DNA of 64,000 nt from Pseudothioclava sp033100795 (GTDB lineage Bacteria > Pseudomonadota > Alphaproteobacteria > Rhodobacterales > Rhodobacteraceae): positions 248,001-312,000 of the forward strand of contig NZ_JAWLVI010000003.1 of assembly GCF_033100795.1 (NCBI RefSeq), read 5' to 3'. This document shows, piece after piece, positions 15,179 to 31,280 of this stretch (positions are counted from its first letter, which is position 1; each line of letters opens with the position of its first letter). The notes below the pieces were generated by a model. That model saw nothing but the letters and a program-made list of their open reading frames with translations. It was not told the origin of the DNA and ran no database searches. Made by a program: the position numbers and the translations under genes.

Positions 15179-15888
15179 CTCTTGCGAGGAGCAACTCTCC
15201 AGCCGCGCCCGAACAACCCCCAAAGCAGCCATGCCACTGCAAGGGTCAGGAGTGTTGCGAAGGTCGCATCTGACAGGAAATGCCGCCCCTGCGCGATCCG
15301 TTGCAGGATCACAAAGGCCACCATCGCGCCATTGCCGGCATAAAGCAAAAGCAGCGCCCATTCCGGCAGAATGCGCCGCCACAGCGCAGCAAGTATCATC
15401 AGCGCCACTGCCAAGGCGACCACGCCCGACACCTCGCCCGACACAAACGAGCAATTCGCGTCGCACTGCTCGGTGAAGGTCCAGGCAGGGGTGAACATCT
15501 TATCGCCGCCGAACTCGGCCAGATGGGCGGGACGCGCGCGTCCGGAATGGGCCTTAAGAAACCCGTTCACCAAAAGCCCCGGAGCCAACAGGAACAGGCT
15601 AAAGATATAGCCCCAAATCCGCGCAGGCACGGCCAGAACCGAACGGCGCAACCGCCAAGCAACCAAAGCAGCCAGCCCCGAAAACGCAAACACCACCAGC
15701 GCAAAGTTCCAGATCGCATGGCGCGCAAACTGCCAACTCTCGCCGGCCCCCATAAATCCGCCAGCCCCGTCGTAGAACAGCGCCGCCAGCCAAAGGTCGA
15801 TCTGCGGGAACTGCCGGAACAGCACCGTCGCCCCTATCAGCGCGATCAGCAGGACAACACCCGCGCGGCGAAACTCTGCATCGGTCAT
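15175..15888 (-). CDS. PAP2-superfamily membrane phosphatase (LpxE/UppP-like)
   Basis: A 237-residue protein with about six hydrophobic helices and the three PAP2 motifs: KAHSGRARP near residue 109, SFVSGEVSG near 148 and RIAQGRHFLSD near 199, giving the catalytic Arg, His and Asp. The second motif has GE where classical members have GH, a variation also seen in lipid phosphatases. Known PAP2 members remove phosphate from lipid A, phosphatidylglycerol phosphate or undecaprenyl pyrophosphate in the inner membrane. It overlaps the upstream glycosyltransferase by four bases (ATGA) and ends inside the rpsL promoter. By context a lipid A or undecaprenyl-linked sugar pathway is likely; the substrate is not certain. 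Confidence 0.75.
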   Translation of the reverse strand: MTDAEFRRAGVVLLIALIGATVLFRQFPQIDLWLAALFYDGAGGFMGAGESWQFARHAIWNFALVVFAFSGLAALVAWRLRRSVLAVPARIWGYIFSLFLLAPGLLVNGFLKAHSGRARPAHLAEFGGDKMFTPAWTFTEQCDANCSFVSGEVSGVVALAVALMILAALWRRILPEWALLLLYAGNGAMVAFVILQRIAQGRHFLSDATFATLLTLAVAWLLWGLFGRGWRVAPRKS

Positions 15889-17312
15889 TCAAGGCACCTC
15901 GCTGCCAACCGATAGGCAGCGAGCGGCTGCTTTTGCCAAACGCCCGCGTCGCGTAAATCCGCCAGCGGCAGGACCGCCGCCCCGTCGCATTCTGGCGCGT
16001 TCGCCGCTATCACCAGAAGCTCGCCCGCATAGCCTTCGGGCAGCGCAAAATTCTGCTCGTAATAGTGGCCCGGCCGCCCGCTCGGGCGCGTCGCGAAAAT
16101 AGCCACCCCGCTCTCACGACCGGTATAGAAAAGATCGGCCAGCACATCGCGCCGCCCCGAATAGACCGCCAGCCCCTCGGCCTTGGCCAGATCGAGGATC
16201 ACCTGACTTGTGTCCGCACGTCCAAGATAGCGCTTCAGCAGAGGCGCACCCGCCTTTTCGGGCCAAGGCGCCAGCACCACCAGCATAAGAACCGCCAAGG
16301 ACAAGGCGCCATTCACCCCGAACGCGATCTTGCGCCAGCGCTCGGACAAGGCCGCAACGGTCAGAATGGTTCCCGCGAAGTAGGTCGCAATCGCCCAGTT
16401 CGCATAGGCGCTTTCCATATAGGCCTGCACCGAGACCGCCACAAACGGCGGTAGTGTCAGCATCCAAAGCCCGCGCAAGGCCGAATTGCCCATCTGCCGA
16501 AGCGCCATGATCAGCCCGACAATCGTCACCGGTCCAAACACGGCGATCTGGCTGCCCCAGAACTCGAACAACGTGCTCCAGTGCTTCCGCGCCTCCTCGC
16601 GCAGCCAGCCCATGTTGTCCATCGTGTGCTCGACCGTGGCCAGATCATGCGTCAGGTTCCAGACAACATTGCCCGAGATCACAGCCGCAAACGCCACCAC
16701 CATAACAGCCGCATTCCGCCATCCGGGCCGGAAGTGACGCGATACCAGCGCGGCCAGAACCGCCCCGATCACCAGATAGATCGCGGCGTATTTCGCCAGA
16801 AAGGCCAGCCCGGCAAAGCCCCCCGCCAGCAGCGCATCACGCGTCTTTCCACGCTTGGAAGCGCGCAACAAAAACAGCACCGCCGCCGCATAGGCGGGCG
16901 CCATGATCGTATCGGTCGAGATCAGCACCGAGCCAACGGCGGTGAAGGGCAGCGTCACATAGATCACCGCACTCCAGAACCCGACGCGCGCACCTGCAAC
17001 CTTTGCGCCCACCGCGCCCAGAAGCATCGCCGTCAGCCCGTGCAACAGAGGCGCAGGCAGGCGCACCCAGAAGGGCGCATCCGAGCCAGCAAGCTCGGTC
17101 ACGGCGCGGATCACCCAGCCGATCAGAGGGGGTTTTGAATAATAGCCGAAATCAAGCCGCTGGCCCCAAAGCCAATACTGCGCCTCGTCGGTGTAAAGGT
17201 CGATTGGCGTCAGGAACAGCGCCAGCACCCGCAGCCCCGTCACCAGCGCGACAACCCAAAGGGCCGCCGCGAACCAGTGCGTCGGATCAGCTTTCGCCGC
17301 GGCGGCTTGCAT
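15885..17312 (-). CDS. ArnT/PMT-family glycosyltransferase (GT83-like)
   Basis: A 475-residue integral membrane protein with about ten to twelve helices. Near the N-terminus it has DLYTDEAQYWLWGQRLDFGY then YYSKPPLIGW, the acidic-loop motif of PMT_2/ArnT enzymes, which move a sugar from a polyprenyl-phosphate donor onto an acceptor on the periplasmic face. ArnT puts aminoarabinose on lipid A; Rhizobium Rgt enzymes put galacturonic acid on the core. Here the upstream GT2 would make the donor. It overlaps the LAB_N gene by 26 bases and the PAP2 gene by four, so the cassette is translated as a coupled unit. Sugar and acceptor are unknown. Confidence 0.8.
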   Translation of the reverse strand: MQAAAAKADPTHWFAAALWVVALVTGLRVLALFLTPIDLYTDEAQYWLWGQRLDFGYYSKPPLIGWVIRAVTELAGSDAPFWVRLPAPLLHGLTAMLLGAVGAKVAGARVGFWSAVIYVTLPFTAVGSVLISTDTIMAPAYAAAVLFLLRASKRGKTRDALLAGGFAGLAFLAKYAAIYLVIGAVLAALVSRHFRPGWRNAAVMVVAFAAVISGNVVWNLTHDLATVEHTMDNMGWLREEARKHWSTLFEFWGSQIAVFGPVTIVGLIMALRQMGNSALRGLWMLTLPPFVAVSVQAYMESAYANWAIATYFAGTILTVAALSERWRKIAFGVNGALSLAVLMLVVLAPWPEKAGAPLLKRYLGRADTSQVILDLAKAEGLAVYSGRRDVLADLFYTGRESGVAIFATRPSGRPGHYYEQNFALPEGYAGELLVIAANAPECDGAAVLPLADLRDAGVWQKQPLAAYRLAARCLE

Positions 17313-17592
17313 AGATCAGCCAGAGGTTTCGCGAATAGATCACCACGCCAAGCGCCTGCCCCAGAATAAAGACGGGGTCCGCGCGGTAGATTGCATAGCT
17401 TAGCAGCATCACCCCGCCCAGAAGCGAGAAATACCAGAACGCGACCGGCATCACCGAGGCACGCGCGCGCTCGGAGGCGATCCATTGCACCAGAAACCGC
17501 GCGGTAAACATCATCTGGGCGGCAAACCCAAAGATCACCCACCAGAATTCCGCGCGCGTATCGACGTGCAGAATATCCATCAGCCATTGCAT
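17287..17592 (-). CDS. Lipid-A-disaccharide synthase N-terminal-domain (LAB_N) membrane protein
   Basis: A 101-residue protein with three hydrophobic stretches and the LAB_N motifs: FTARFLVQWIASERA near residue 32, FWYFSLLGGVMLLSYAIYR near 51 and DPVFILGQALGVVIYSRNLW near 71. This domain is found alone beside GT2 and ArnT-like enzymes in many proteobacteria; the free-standing form is thought to be a small membrane partner, possibly for lipid-linked sugar movement, but its role is not established. It lies 3 bases after the GT2 gene and overlaps the next gene. Confidence 0.85.
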   Translation of the reverse strand: MQWLMDILHVDTRAEFWWVIFGFAAQMMFTARFLVQWIASERARASVMPVAFWYFSLLGGVMLLSYAIYRADPVFILGQALGVVIYSRNLWLIYASRRGES

Positions 17593-17595
17593 GAT

Positions 17596-18327
17596 TTATG
17601 CCTCTCGCGAAACTTCTTGGGGGCGCGCCTTTTTGCGGCGACGCAAGAGCCACGCAACGCCCGCCAGATCGACGATCCCGACAAGCCCGCGTTGCAGATT
17701 GGTATAGTTCGACCGGCCACCGCCCCGCGGACGGTGCGTCACATCCACATGCGCGATCTGCCATCCATCCCGCGCAAACAGCGCGGGCAGGTAGCGGTGC
17801 ATATGGTCGAAATAAGGAAGCCCAAGGAACCCCTCGCGACGGAAGGCCTTAAGGCCGCAACCGGTATCACGGGTGCCATCTTTCAGCACTTTTGAGCGCA
17901 GCGCATTCGCAAATTTCGACGCCATCTTCTTCGACATCGTATCCTGCCGCCCGACGCGCTGGCCCGCGACCAGGCCAATCGCCTCGGACCCGGGCGCGCG
18001 CAAAGGCGCCATCAGGGCCGGAAGCTCGGAGGGCGGGTTTTGCCCGTCGCCGTCCAGCGTGCAGATGATCCCGCCCTTCGCCGCCTGGACGCCCGAGTGA
18101 ACGCCCGCACTTTGTCCGGCGGAATTCGGGTGCTGCAACAGACGCAGGCGCGGCGCATTTTCCATCCGCTTGCGCACGATTGCGTCCATGCCGTCATCCG
18201 AGCCATCATCGACGACGATAACCTCGTAATCACAGTGCTGATCCAGCGCTGCGTCGATTTCGTCCAGAAGGGTCTCGATATTCGGCGCCTCGTTGCGCGC
18301 GGGGATAACGATGGTGACTTCGGTCAT
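17596..18327 (-). CDS. GT2-family glycosyltransferase (ArnC / dolichol-phosphate mannosyltransferase-like)
   Basis: A 243-residue GT-A fold enzyme. It begins MTEVTIVIPARNEAPNIETL, has VVDDGSDDG near residue 40, the donor-binding LDGDGQNPP near 93 and GCGLKAFRREGFLGLPYFD near 160. Such enzymes transfer a sugar from a nucleotide donor to polyprenyl phosphate at the inner membrane. Only one possible C-terminal helix is present (GLVGIVDLAGVAWLL), so it is shorter than ArnC, which has two. It is the first gene of the envelope cassette, with a candidate promoter about 40 bases upstream. Confidence 0.85.
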   Translation of the reverse strand: MTEVTIVIPARNEAPNIETLLDEIDAALDQHCDYEVIVVDDGSDDGMDAIVRKRMENAPRLRLLQHPNSAGQSAGVHSGVQAAKGGIICTLDGDGQNPPSELPALMAPLRAPGSEAIGLVAGQRVGRQDTMSKKMASKFANALRSKVLKDGTRDTGCGLKAFRREGFLGLPYFDHMHRYLPALFARDGWQIAHVDVTHRPRGGGRSNYTNLQRGLVGIVDLAGVAWLLRRRKKARPQEVSREA

Positions 18328-18365
18328 GCGTCCTCACTTGTCAGCCGCTAGGCGCAGGCCCGCCC

Positions 18366-18394
18366 CTCATAACCGCCGCGAACCGCCTTGTAAA
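18366..18394 (-). promoter_or_regulatory. Candidate promoter of the envelope glycosylation cassette
   Basis: TTTACA (18389-18394) and TATGAG (18366-18371) are 17 bases apart on the minus strand, just ahead of the GT2 gene. It follows the hairpin at 18403-18422, which would end the preceding transcript, so the four-gene cassette appears to be its own transcription unit. Confidence 0.5.
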
Positions 18395-18402
18395 CGACAG
18401 AC

Positions 18403-18422
18403 GGGGCGCCCGCTGGCACCCC
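18403..18422 (-). terminator. Possible terminator after the secreted helical protein gene
   Basis: An 8-bp stem (18403-18410 with 18415-18422, one G-U pair, 4-base loop) lies 27 bases downstream of the 18449-19162 gene. The following sequence is only moderately T-rich, so termination strength is doubtful. Confidence 0.35.
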
Positions 18423-18448
18423 GCCCGTTCACCTTGGCGCGACCGCAC

Positions 18449-19162
18449 CTAGCCGAATTTCGCAAACAGCTTGGAATAGGGAACTTTCAACTGCCCCTGT
18501 GCAGCAATGCCTGCCGCGACATCGCCCGCTTCAGCCGCCGCCCTGAATGCAGCGACCGAAGCACCAAATCCGGCAACCAACTGGACATAGGCCGGGTCAT
18601 CGGCCTCTGGCGCGGGGTGGGCCACGATCTGCGCAGCAAGGTAGTCCAGAAGCTTCGCGTCCGCCATCAGATGCGCGGGCGCGGCGTCACCAAGCGCTGC
18701 ATAATCCGCCGCCAGAACCTCTTCCATCGCTGCGTGATAGGCATTCATCCGGTCCGAGAAACCGATCAACCCGTTGCGGGTATGCAGCGCACCGATCTCG
18801 TCGCGCACCTCTTCAAGCGTGGCGTGGGCCGCCGCCATATCGCCGCCCGCAACCTGCGCCGAGGCCATCTCGATCAGGCTATTGACCGCGCCGAAGGTCA
18901 CAGAAAGCCCCGTGTCATCCGCATATTGCGGCGGCGGGGTGTCTTGCCATGCCGCGGCGAGGCCGTCCCATGCGGCGTCAAATTTCACCAGGGCTTGAGC
19001 GGTTTCTGGCGCCTTGTTCTGGTTGCTCAGGAACAAAGCGGCGCGATAGGAGCCATATGCCCCGCGCAAAGCAGCTTCGGCATCGGCCACCGGACCGGCA
19101 GATACCGGCAGGGCCAGCACACCCGCACTAAGGATAAAAAGGGCTGAGGTCAGTTTCATCAC
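18449..19162 (-). CDS. Secreted helical protein of unknown function
   Basis: A 237-residue protein. The N-terminus MMKLTSALFILSAGVLALPV followed by SAGPVADAEAALRGAYGSYR is a good signal peptide with cleavage likely after a small residue near position 22. The mature part is alanine-rich and predicted all-helical, with repeated A/E-rich helices and a C-terminal KVPYSKLFAKFG. No heme CXXCH and no enzyme motif is seen. The pattern recalls periplasmic four-helix bundles such as the domain preceding FTR1-type iron permeases, but I do not claim that family. It sits alone between rpoC and the GT2 gene with hairpins on both sides. Confidence 0.7.
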   Translation of the reverse strand: MMKLTSALFILSAGVLALPVSAGPVADAEAALRGAYGSYRAALFLSNQNKAPETAQALVKFDAAWDGLAAAWQDTPPPQYADDTGLSVTFGAVNSLIEMASAQVAGGDMAAAHATLEEVRDEIGALHTRNGLIGFSDRMNAYHAAMEEVLAADYAALGDAAPAHLMADAKLLDYLAAQIVAHPAPEADDPAYVQLVAGFGASVAAFRAAAEAGDVAAGIAAQGQLKVPYSKLFAKFG

Positions 19163-19251
19163 AGGAACTCCGTTCGATCACATTCTTCATCGCGAATATG
19201 TAGTCGATACGCAGCGCGCGCCTTGATCCGTCGCAAATTCGACGGACGCAC

Positions 19252-19285
19252 AAAAAGAAAAGGCCCCGCAAATGCGGGGCCTTTC
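19252..19285 (-). terminator. rpoBC terminator
   Basis: A long stem (19260-19270 with 19273-19283; AAGGCCCCGC and complement) with a short loop is followed on the minus strand by TTTTCTTTTT. It starts about 20 bases after the rpoC stop codon. This is a textbook intrinsic terminator for the rpl-rpo operon. Confidence 0.85.
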
Positions 19286-19305
19286 CAAATCTGCGTGAAT
19301 ACCGA

Positions 19306-23535
<4,230 letters not shown>

Positions 23536-23585
23536 CTGTTATTCCTTGAATGAGGGCAGAGGGGGCGAAGTGAGGGGGTGCCCCC

Positions 23586-27722
<4,137 letters not shown>

Positions 27723-27797
27723 GCTCGTCGTCACCTTTCGTCTTTTCGCTCGCGGCACAGTGTCGGGGCCCACTGCGCGCGCCTGGCGATAAGGGGG

Positions 27798-27931
27798 GCG
27801 GTTCCATTCATGTCTCCCCTCCCACAGGGAAACTCCCGAACCGCGAACACCGCCTTGGAGAAGGCTTTAACCGGGGCAAAGCCCTCTCCGAGACAGGTTC
27901 GGCTGGGCCCGGGACAAGCCCGGACCCAGCC
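27798..27931 (-). promoter_or_regulatory. Structured leader RNA upstream of rpoB
   Basis: Three inverted repeats follow one another in the rplL-rpoB gap on the minus-strand RNA: 27901-27931 (about 13 bp, G-U at one position, 4-base loop), 27857-27889 (12 bp with one G-U, 9-base loop) and 27798-27844 (outer stem of 7 bp enclosing a GGGA/TTTCCC-rich loop). A conserved Rhodo-rpoB RNA motif has been reported upstream of rpoB in Rhodobacterales, and position and taxonomy fit it, but I could not run a covariance search. RNase III processing or attenuation between rplL and rpoB, as in E. coli, is the likely role. Confidence 0.55.
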
Positions 27932-27967
27932 AATTCTTCAGAACGGATGCAAGCGCATCCGGCTCGA

Positions 27968-28339
27968 TTACTTGAGGTCGACTTTCGCGCCAGCAGCTTC
28001 GAGCTTGGTTTTGATTTCTTCGGCTTCTGCTTTCGCAGCGCCTTCTTTCACTTTGCCGCCAGCCTCGACGAGGTCTTTGGCTTCTTTCAGGCCCAGGCCG
28101 GTGATGGCGCGGACTTCTTTGATGACGTTGATTTTGTTGGCGCCAGCGTCAACGAGAACGACGTCGAATTCGGTCTTCTCTTCTGCAGCTTCAGCAGCAG
28201 CAGCCGGGCCAGCCATCATGACAGCACCGCCAGCAGCCGGCTCGATGCCATATTCGTCTTTCAGGATGTTTTTCAGTTCCTGTGCTTCGAGAAGCGTCAG
28301 GGCCACGATTTCTTCGGCGAGTTTTTTCAGATCAGCCAT
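27968..28339 (-). CDS. rplL: 50S ribosomal protein L7/L12
   Basis: A 123-residue L12: an N-terminal dimerisation helix (MADLKKLAEEIVALTLLEAQ), an alanine-rich hinge near residues 40-55 and the C-terminal factor-binding domain with KINVIKEVRAITGLGLKEAK near residue 70. L12 dimers form the stalk that recruits translational GTPases. It lies 67 bases after rplJ and before the structured rpoB leader. Confidence 0.97.
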   Translation of the reverse strand: MADLKKLAEEIVALTLLEAQELKNILKDEYGIEPAAGGAVMMAGPAAAAEAAEEKTEFDVVLVDAGANKINVIKEVRAITGLGLKEAKDLVEAGGKVKEGAAKAEAEEIKTKLEAAGAKVDLK

Positions 28340-28406
28340 TTTTCCAGTTTCCTAGTTTTGGGTTTCCAACGTCGGGCTTCATGCCCACGAAGGTACAATC
28401 AGTTGC

Positions 28407-28919
28407 TCAAGCAGCTTTCTCTTCGATAGTCGAAAGGATGCTCGCGATGTTCGAAGCAGGCGCGCCAATCGCACCAGCGATGTTCGAAGCAGGCGCACCG
28501 ATGCACGACACGATCGAAGCAATAAGCTCTTCACGCGACGGCATGGAAGCGACGGCTTTAACACCGGCCGGATCGAGGGCCGTGTCACCCATTGCACCGC
28601 CGAGGATCACGAACTTGTCGTTCGTTTTCGCATAGGCGTCGGCGACCTTCGCAGCAGCGACAGGATCTTCCGAATAGGAGAGCACGGTCATGCCCGTCAG
28701 GTATTCAGCAATGCTTGCGCAGGGCTGACCGTCGAGGGCGATTTTGGCGAGCTTGTTCTTGGCAACGCGAACGGAACCACCGGCTTCGCGCATGCGCGAG
28801 CGAAGGTCCTGCATTTGAGCAACCGTCAGGCCTTCGTAGTGGGCAACCACAACGACGCCAGAGCTTGCGAAGATTTGGCCGAGTTCCTCGACCACTTTCT
28901 CTTTCTGGGCTCTATCCAC
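28407..28919 (-). CDS. rplJ: 50S ribosomal protein L10
   Basis: A 170-residue L10 starting MDRAQKEKVVEELGQIFASS, with GLTVAQMQDLRSRMREAGGS and KNKLAKIALDG for 23S rRNA contact. The C-terminal helix that carries L12 dimers holds an 11-residue tandem repeat, IGAPASNIAGA then IGAPASNIASI, plus a third weaker unit. Each unit is expected to bind one L12 dimer. Downstream is rplL; upstream is a long leader of about 300 bases. Confidence 0.97.
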   Translation of the reverse strand: MDRAQKEKVVEELGQIFASSGVVVVAHYEGLTVAQMQDLRSRMREAGGSVRVAKNKLAKIALDGQPCASIAEYLTGMTVLSYSEDPVAAAKVADAYAKTNDKFVILGGAMGDTALDPAGVKAVASMPSREELIASIVSCIGAPASNIAGAIGAPASNIASILSTIEEKAA

Positions 28920-29222
28920 AGTTACACTCCAAGTAGGGAGGTTTGACCCTCCGGCTCATTTCGCCGGGACCAACTGGCCCCGACATCGGGGTCCGCACGG
29001 GTCCGTCCAAAACCGCCTCGGTGTCATGCATCCAAGGATGCAGCCCGAAGAAATCTGGTCTTCTCCCGTCTCAGGCAGGATTTACCGGGCAAGCCCAACC
29101 CACCGTCTCGGACGAATCGTTTTGCCGGAAACGAGACCGTCACCGTCAGAACGAGAGCGGCCTTTAGCGCGTTTTCCTGTCGCTGTGAAGGGGGTTAGGT
29201 TTTTTTCTTACCCTTCCGGCGC
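28920..29222 (-). promoter_or_regulatory. rplJ leader region (gene-free)
   Basis: No gene is seen here. Several small stems can form in the minus-strand RNA, including one around 28977-28994 (CCCCGA type, 2-base loop) and one at 29026-29041 (7-bp palindrome). In many bacteria the rplJ leader binds the L10-L12 complex for autogenous control, so a structured leader of this length is expected; whether these stems form that site is inference. Confidence 0.4.
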
Positions 29223-29250
29223 GCCCTAGCACGCGCGTGGTAAAATGCAA
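29223..29250 (-). promoter_or_regulatory. Weak candidate promoter for rplJL-rpoBC
   Basis: TTGCAT (29245-29250) and TAGGGC (29223-29228) are 16 bases apart on the minus strand, immediately after the rplA terminator. The -10 is poor. Some promoter is expected here because the terminator isolates rplJ from rplKA. Confidence 0.3.
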
Positions 29251-29273
29251 AAGGCGGGCCGAAGCCCGCCTTT
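29241..29273 (-). terminator. rplKA terminator
   Basis: A 10-bp stem (29250-29259 with 29264-29273, loop CGAA on the plus strand) begins 21 bases after the rplA stop and is followed on the minus strand by TTTTGCATTTT. It separates the rplKA unit from rplJL-rpoBC. Confidence 0.75.
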
Positions 29274-29293
29274 CAATTCGTTCCGGCGACAGA

Positions 29294-29992
29294 TTAATTG
29301 CCGGTCGCCGAGGTCAGGTCAACCGACACGCCCGGACCCATGGTCGAGCTGAGCGAAACCTTCTTGAGGTAGGCACCCTTGGCACCTGCCGGCTTGGCTT
29401 TCGAAACGGCTTCCACGAAGGCGCGCACGTTTTCGGCCAGCTTGTCTTCCGTGAAGGAGACTTTGCCGATACCCGAATGGATAACACCGGCTTTTTCGAC
29501 CTTGAACTGAACTTCGCCACCTTTGGCAGCGCCGACAGCAGCCGCAACATCCATGGTCACGGTGCCGACCTTCGGGTTCGGCATCAGGTTGCGCGGGCCG
29601 AGGATCTTACCCAGACGGCCGACGATCGGCATCATGTCCGGGGTTGCGATGCAGCGATCGAACTCGATCTTGCCCGACTGGATGGTTTCCATCAGGTCTT
29701 CGGCGCCGACGATGTCAGCACCGGCTGCTTTTGCTTCGTCAGCCTTCGGGCCACGAGCGAAAACAGCAACGCGGACGGTTTTGCCCGTGCCGTTCGGCAG
29801 GGTGACAACGCCGCGAACCATCTGGTCAGCGTGACGCGGGTCAACACCGAGGTTCATCGCGATTTCAAGGGTCTCGTCGAATTTGGCCGTCGCAGCACCT
29901 TTGATCAGTGCAACTGCGTCCTCAACCGAGAGGTTCTCTTTTCCTTCGAAGGCGCCGTAAGCGGCCTTCAGACGTTTACCGAGCTTGGCCAT
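29294..29992 (-). CDS. rplA: 50S ribosomal protein L1
   Basis: A 232-residue L1 starting MAKLGKRLKAAYGAFEGKEN, with the signature GRLGKILGPRNLMPNPKVGT near residue 126. L1 forms the mobile stalk that guides E-site tRNA; in E. coli it also represses the rplKA mRNA. It is 3 bases after rplK and followed by a clear terminator. Confidence 0.97.
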   Translation of the reverse strand: MAKLGKRLKAAYGAFEGKENLSVEDAVALIKGAATAKFDETLEIAMNLGVDPRHADQMVRGVVTLPNGTGKTVRVAVFARGPKADEAKAAGADIVGAEDLMETIQSGKIEFDRCIATPDMMPIVGRLGKILGPRNLMPNPKVGTVTMDVAAAVGAAKGGEVQFKVEKAGVIHSGIGKVSFTEDKLAENVRAFVEAVSKAKPAGAKGAYLKKVSLSSTMGPGVSVDLTSATGN

Positions 29993-29995
29993 GAC

Positions 29996-30448
29996 TTACC
30001 CTTTCACCTCGATACCGATCGACTTAGCCGACCCGAGAATGATGTTGACCGCGCCGTCGACGTCGTTGGCGTTGAGGTCTTTCATCTTGGCTTCAGCGAT
30101 CTCGCGCACCTGAGCGGCGGTCACATAACCGGCGACTTCACGGCCCGGCTTGGTCGAGCCTTTCGGGCGGTTGCGCTTGCCAACGGGCTTGAGGCCAGCA
30201 GCTTGCTTCAGGAAGTACGAAGCGGTCGGCTGCTTGATCTCGAAGGTGAAGGACTTGTCAGCATAGTAGGTGATGACCGTCGGGATCTTCGCCAGCTTGT
30301 CCATTTCCTGCGTCTTGGCGTTGAACGCCTTGCAGAATTCCATGATGTTGATGCCGCGCTGACCGAGTGCGGGACCGACCGGCGGGGACGGGTTTGCGCT
30401 ACCCGCAGCGATTTGCAGCTTGAGCTGCCCGATTACTTTCTTGGCCAT
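29996..30448 (-). CDS. rplK: 50S ribosomal protein L11
   Basis: A 150-residue L11 starting MAKKVIGQLKLQIAAGSANP, with SPPVGPALGQRGINIMEFCK near residue 21 (the proline-rich thiostrepton-site linker) and KPGREVAGYVTAAQVREIAE near 100. It is slightly longer than the usual 141-142. L11 binds the GTPase-associated centre and is needed for RelA activation. It is 90 bases after nusG. Confidence 0.97.
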   Translation of the reverse strand: MAKKVIGQLKLQIAAGSANPSPPVGPALGQRGINIMEFCKAFNAKTQEMDKLAKIPTVITYYADKSFTFEIKQPTASYFLKQAAGLKPVGKRNRPKGSTKPGREVAGYVTAAQVREIAEAKMKDLNANDVDGAVNIILGSAKSIGIEVKG

Positions 30449-30538
30449 TTGGCCCTCTCCTTATCACTGTCACGCCACATGGCGCGAAGTTTAGTGGTTC
30501 GGTTCAGGGCGTGCCCCTTGCCTCCCACGGCTCACCAC

Positions 30539-31078
30539 TCAGGCGGTTTTTTGCACCTGAGTGAATTCCAGTTCGACCGGCGTCGGACGACCGAAGATCG
30601 ACACAGTCACCTTCAGGCGACCCGAAACCTCGTCCACTTCCTCGACCATCCCCGAGAAGCCCTCGAAAGGCCCGTCGGTCACATTTACGTTCTCACCGAT
30701 CTCGAAGAAGATCAGGTTGCGCGGGGCGACAGCCTCGCCCGCCTCGTCGGCGCGGTGCAGAATCGCGTTCACCTCGGCGTCGCGCATCGGCATCGGTTTG
30801 CCCTGCGGACCAAGGAAGCCGGTCACACGGTTGATCGAGTTGATCAGGTGATACCCGCGATCCGTCATATCCATCCGCACGAGCACATAGCCCGGCATAA
30901 AGCGGCGCTCGGAGGTGACCTTCTTGCCGCGGCGCACCTCGATCACTTCCTCGGTCGGAACGAGAACCTCTTCGATTTCGTCCTCAAGCCCCTTCTCGAC
31001 AACCGACTGACGGATTTGCTCGGCCACTTTCTTCTCGAAGTTCGAGAGAACGCTCACCGAATACCAACGCTTCGCCAT
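30539..31078 (-). CDS. nusG: Transcription termination/antitermination factor NusG
   Basis: A 179-residue NusG starting MAKRWYSVSVLSNFEKKVAE, with the NGN domain including RRFMPGYVLVRMDMTDRGYH near residue 60 and a C-terminal KOW domain (ENVNVTDGPFEGFSGMVEEV). NusG links RNA polymerase to Rho or to ribosomal S10. The frame is open upstream to 31189, but the ATG at 31076-31078 is the family start. The 202-base gap to secE holds a terminator-like hairpin. Confidence 0.97.
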   Translation of the reverse strand: MAKRWYSVSVLSNFEKKVAEQIRQSVVEKGLEDEIEEVLVPTEEVIEVRRGKKVTSERRFMPGYVLVRMDMTDRGYHLINSINRVTGFLGPQGKPMPMRDAEVNAILHRADEAGEAVAPRNLIFFEIGENVNVTDGPFEGFSGMVEEVDEVSGRLKVTVSIFGRPTPVELEFTQVQKTA

Positions 31079-31156
31079 GCTGTCCCAGCCCTTTTCAACC
31101 TGCGGAAAACCGCCAAAATTCCATTTAGTCCAACGGGTTACCCCGTTTTTCCCAGA

Positions 31157-31191
31157 ACAAAAAACAGCGTGCAATCCGAATCGACGCACGC
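31157..31191 (-). terminator. Terminator-like hairpin between secE and nusG
   Basis: GCGTGC and GCACGC (31167-31172 and 31186-31191) form a stem followed on the minus strand by TGTTTTTTGTTC. It lies between two genes normally cotranscribed. A second small hairpin (AACGGG, loop GTAA) follows near 31131-31146. Attenuation before nusG is a plausible reading. Confidence 0.5.
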
Positions 31192-31280
31192 CAGCTCTGG
31201 TAAAGTCCCGCCCCCTTACCGCTCTGGCCCAATCTTTTCAAGGCCCAAGCGGGGTTTGGCAGGCGCGGACCCGCGCCCGA

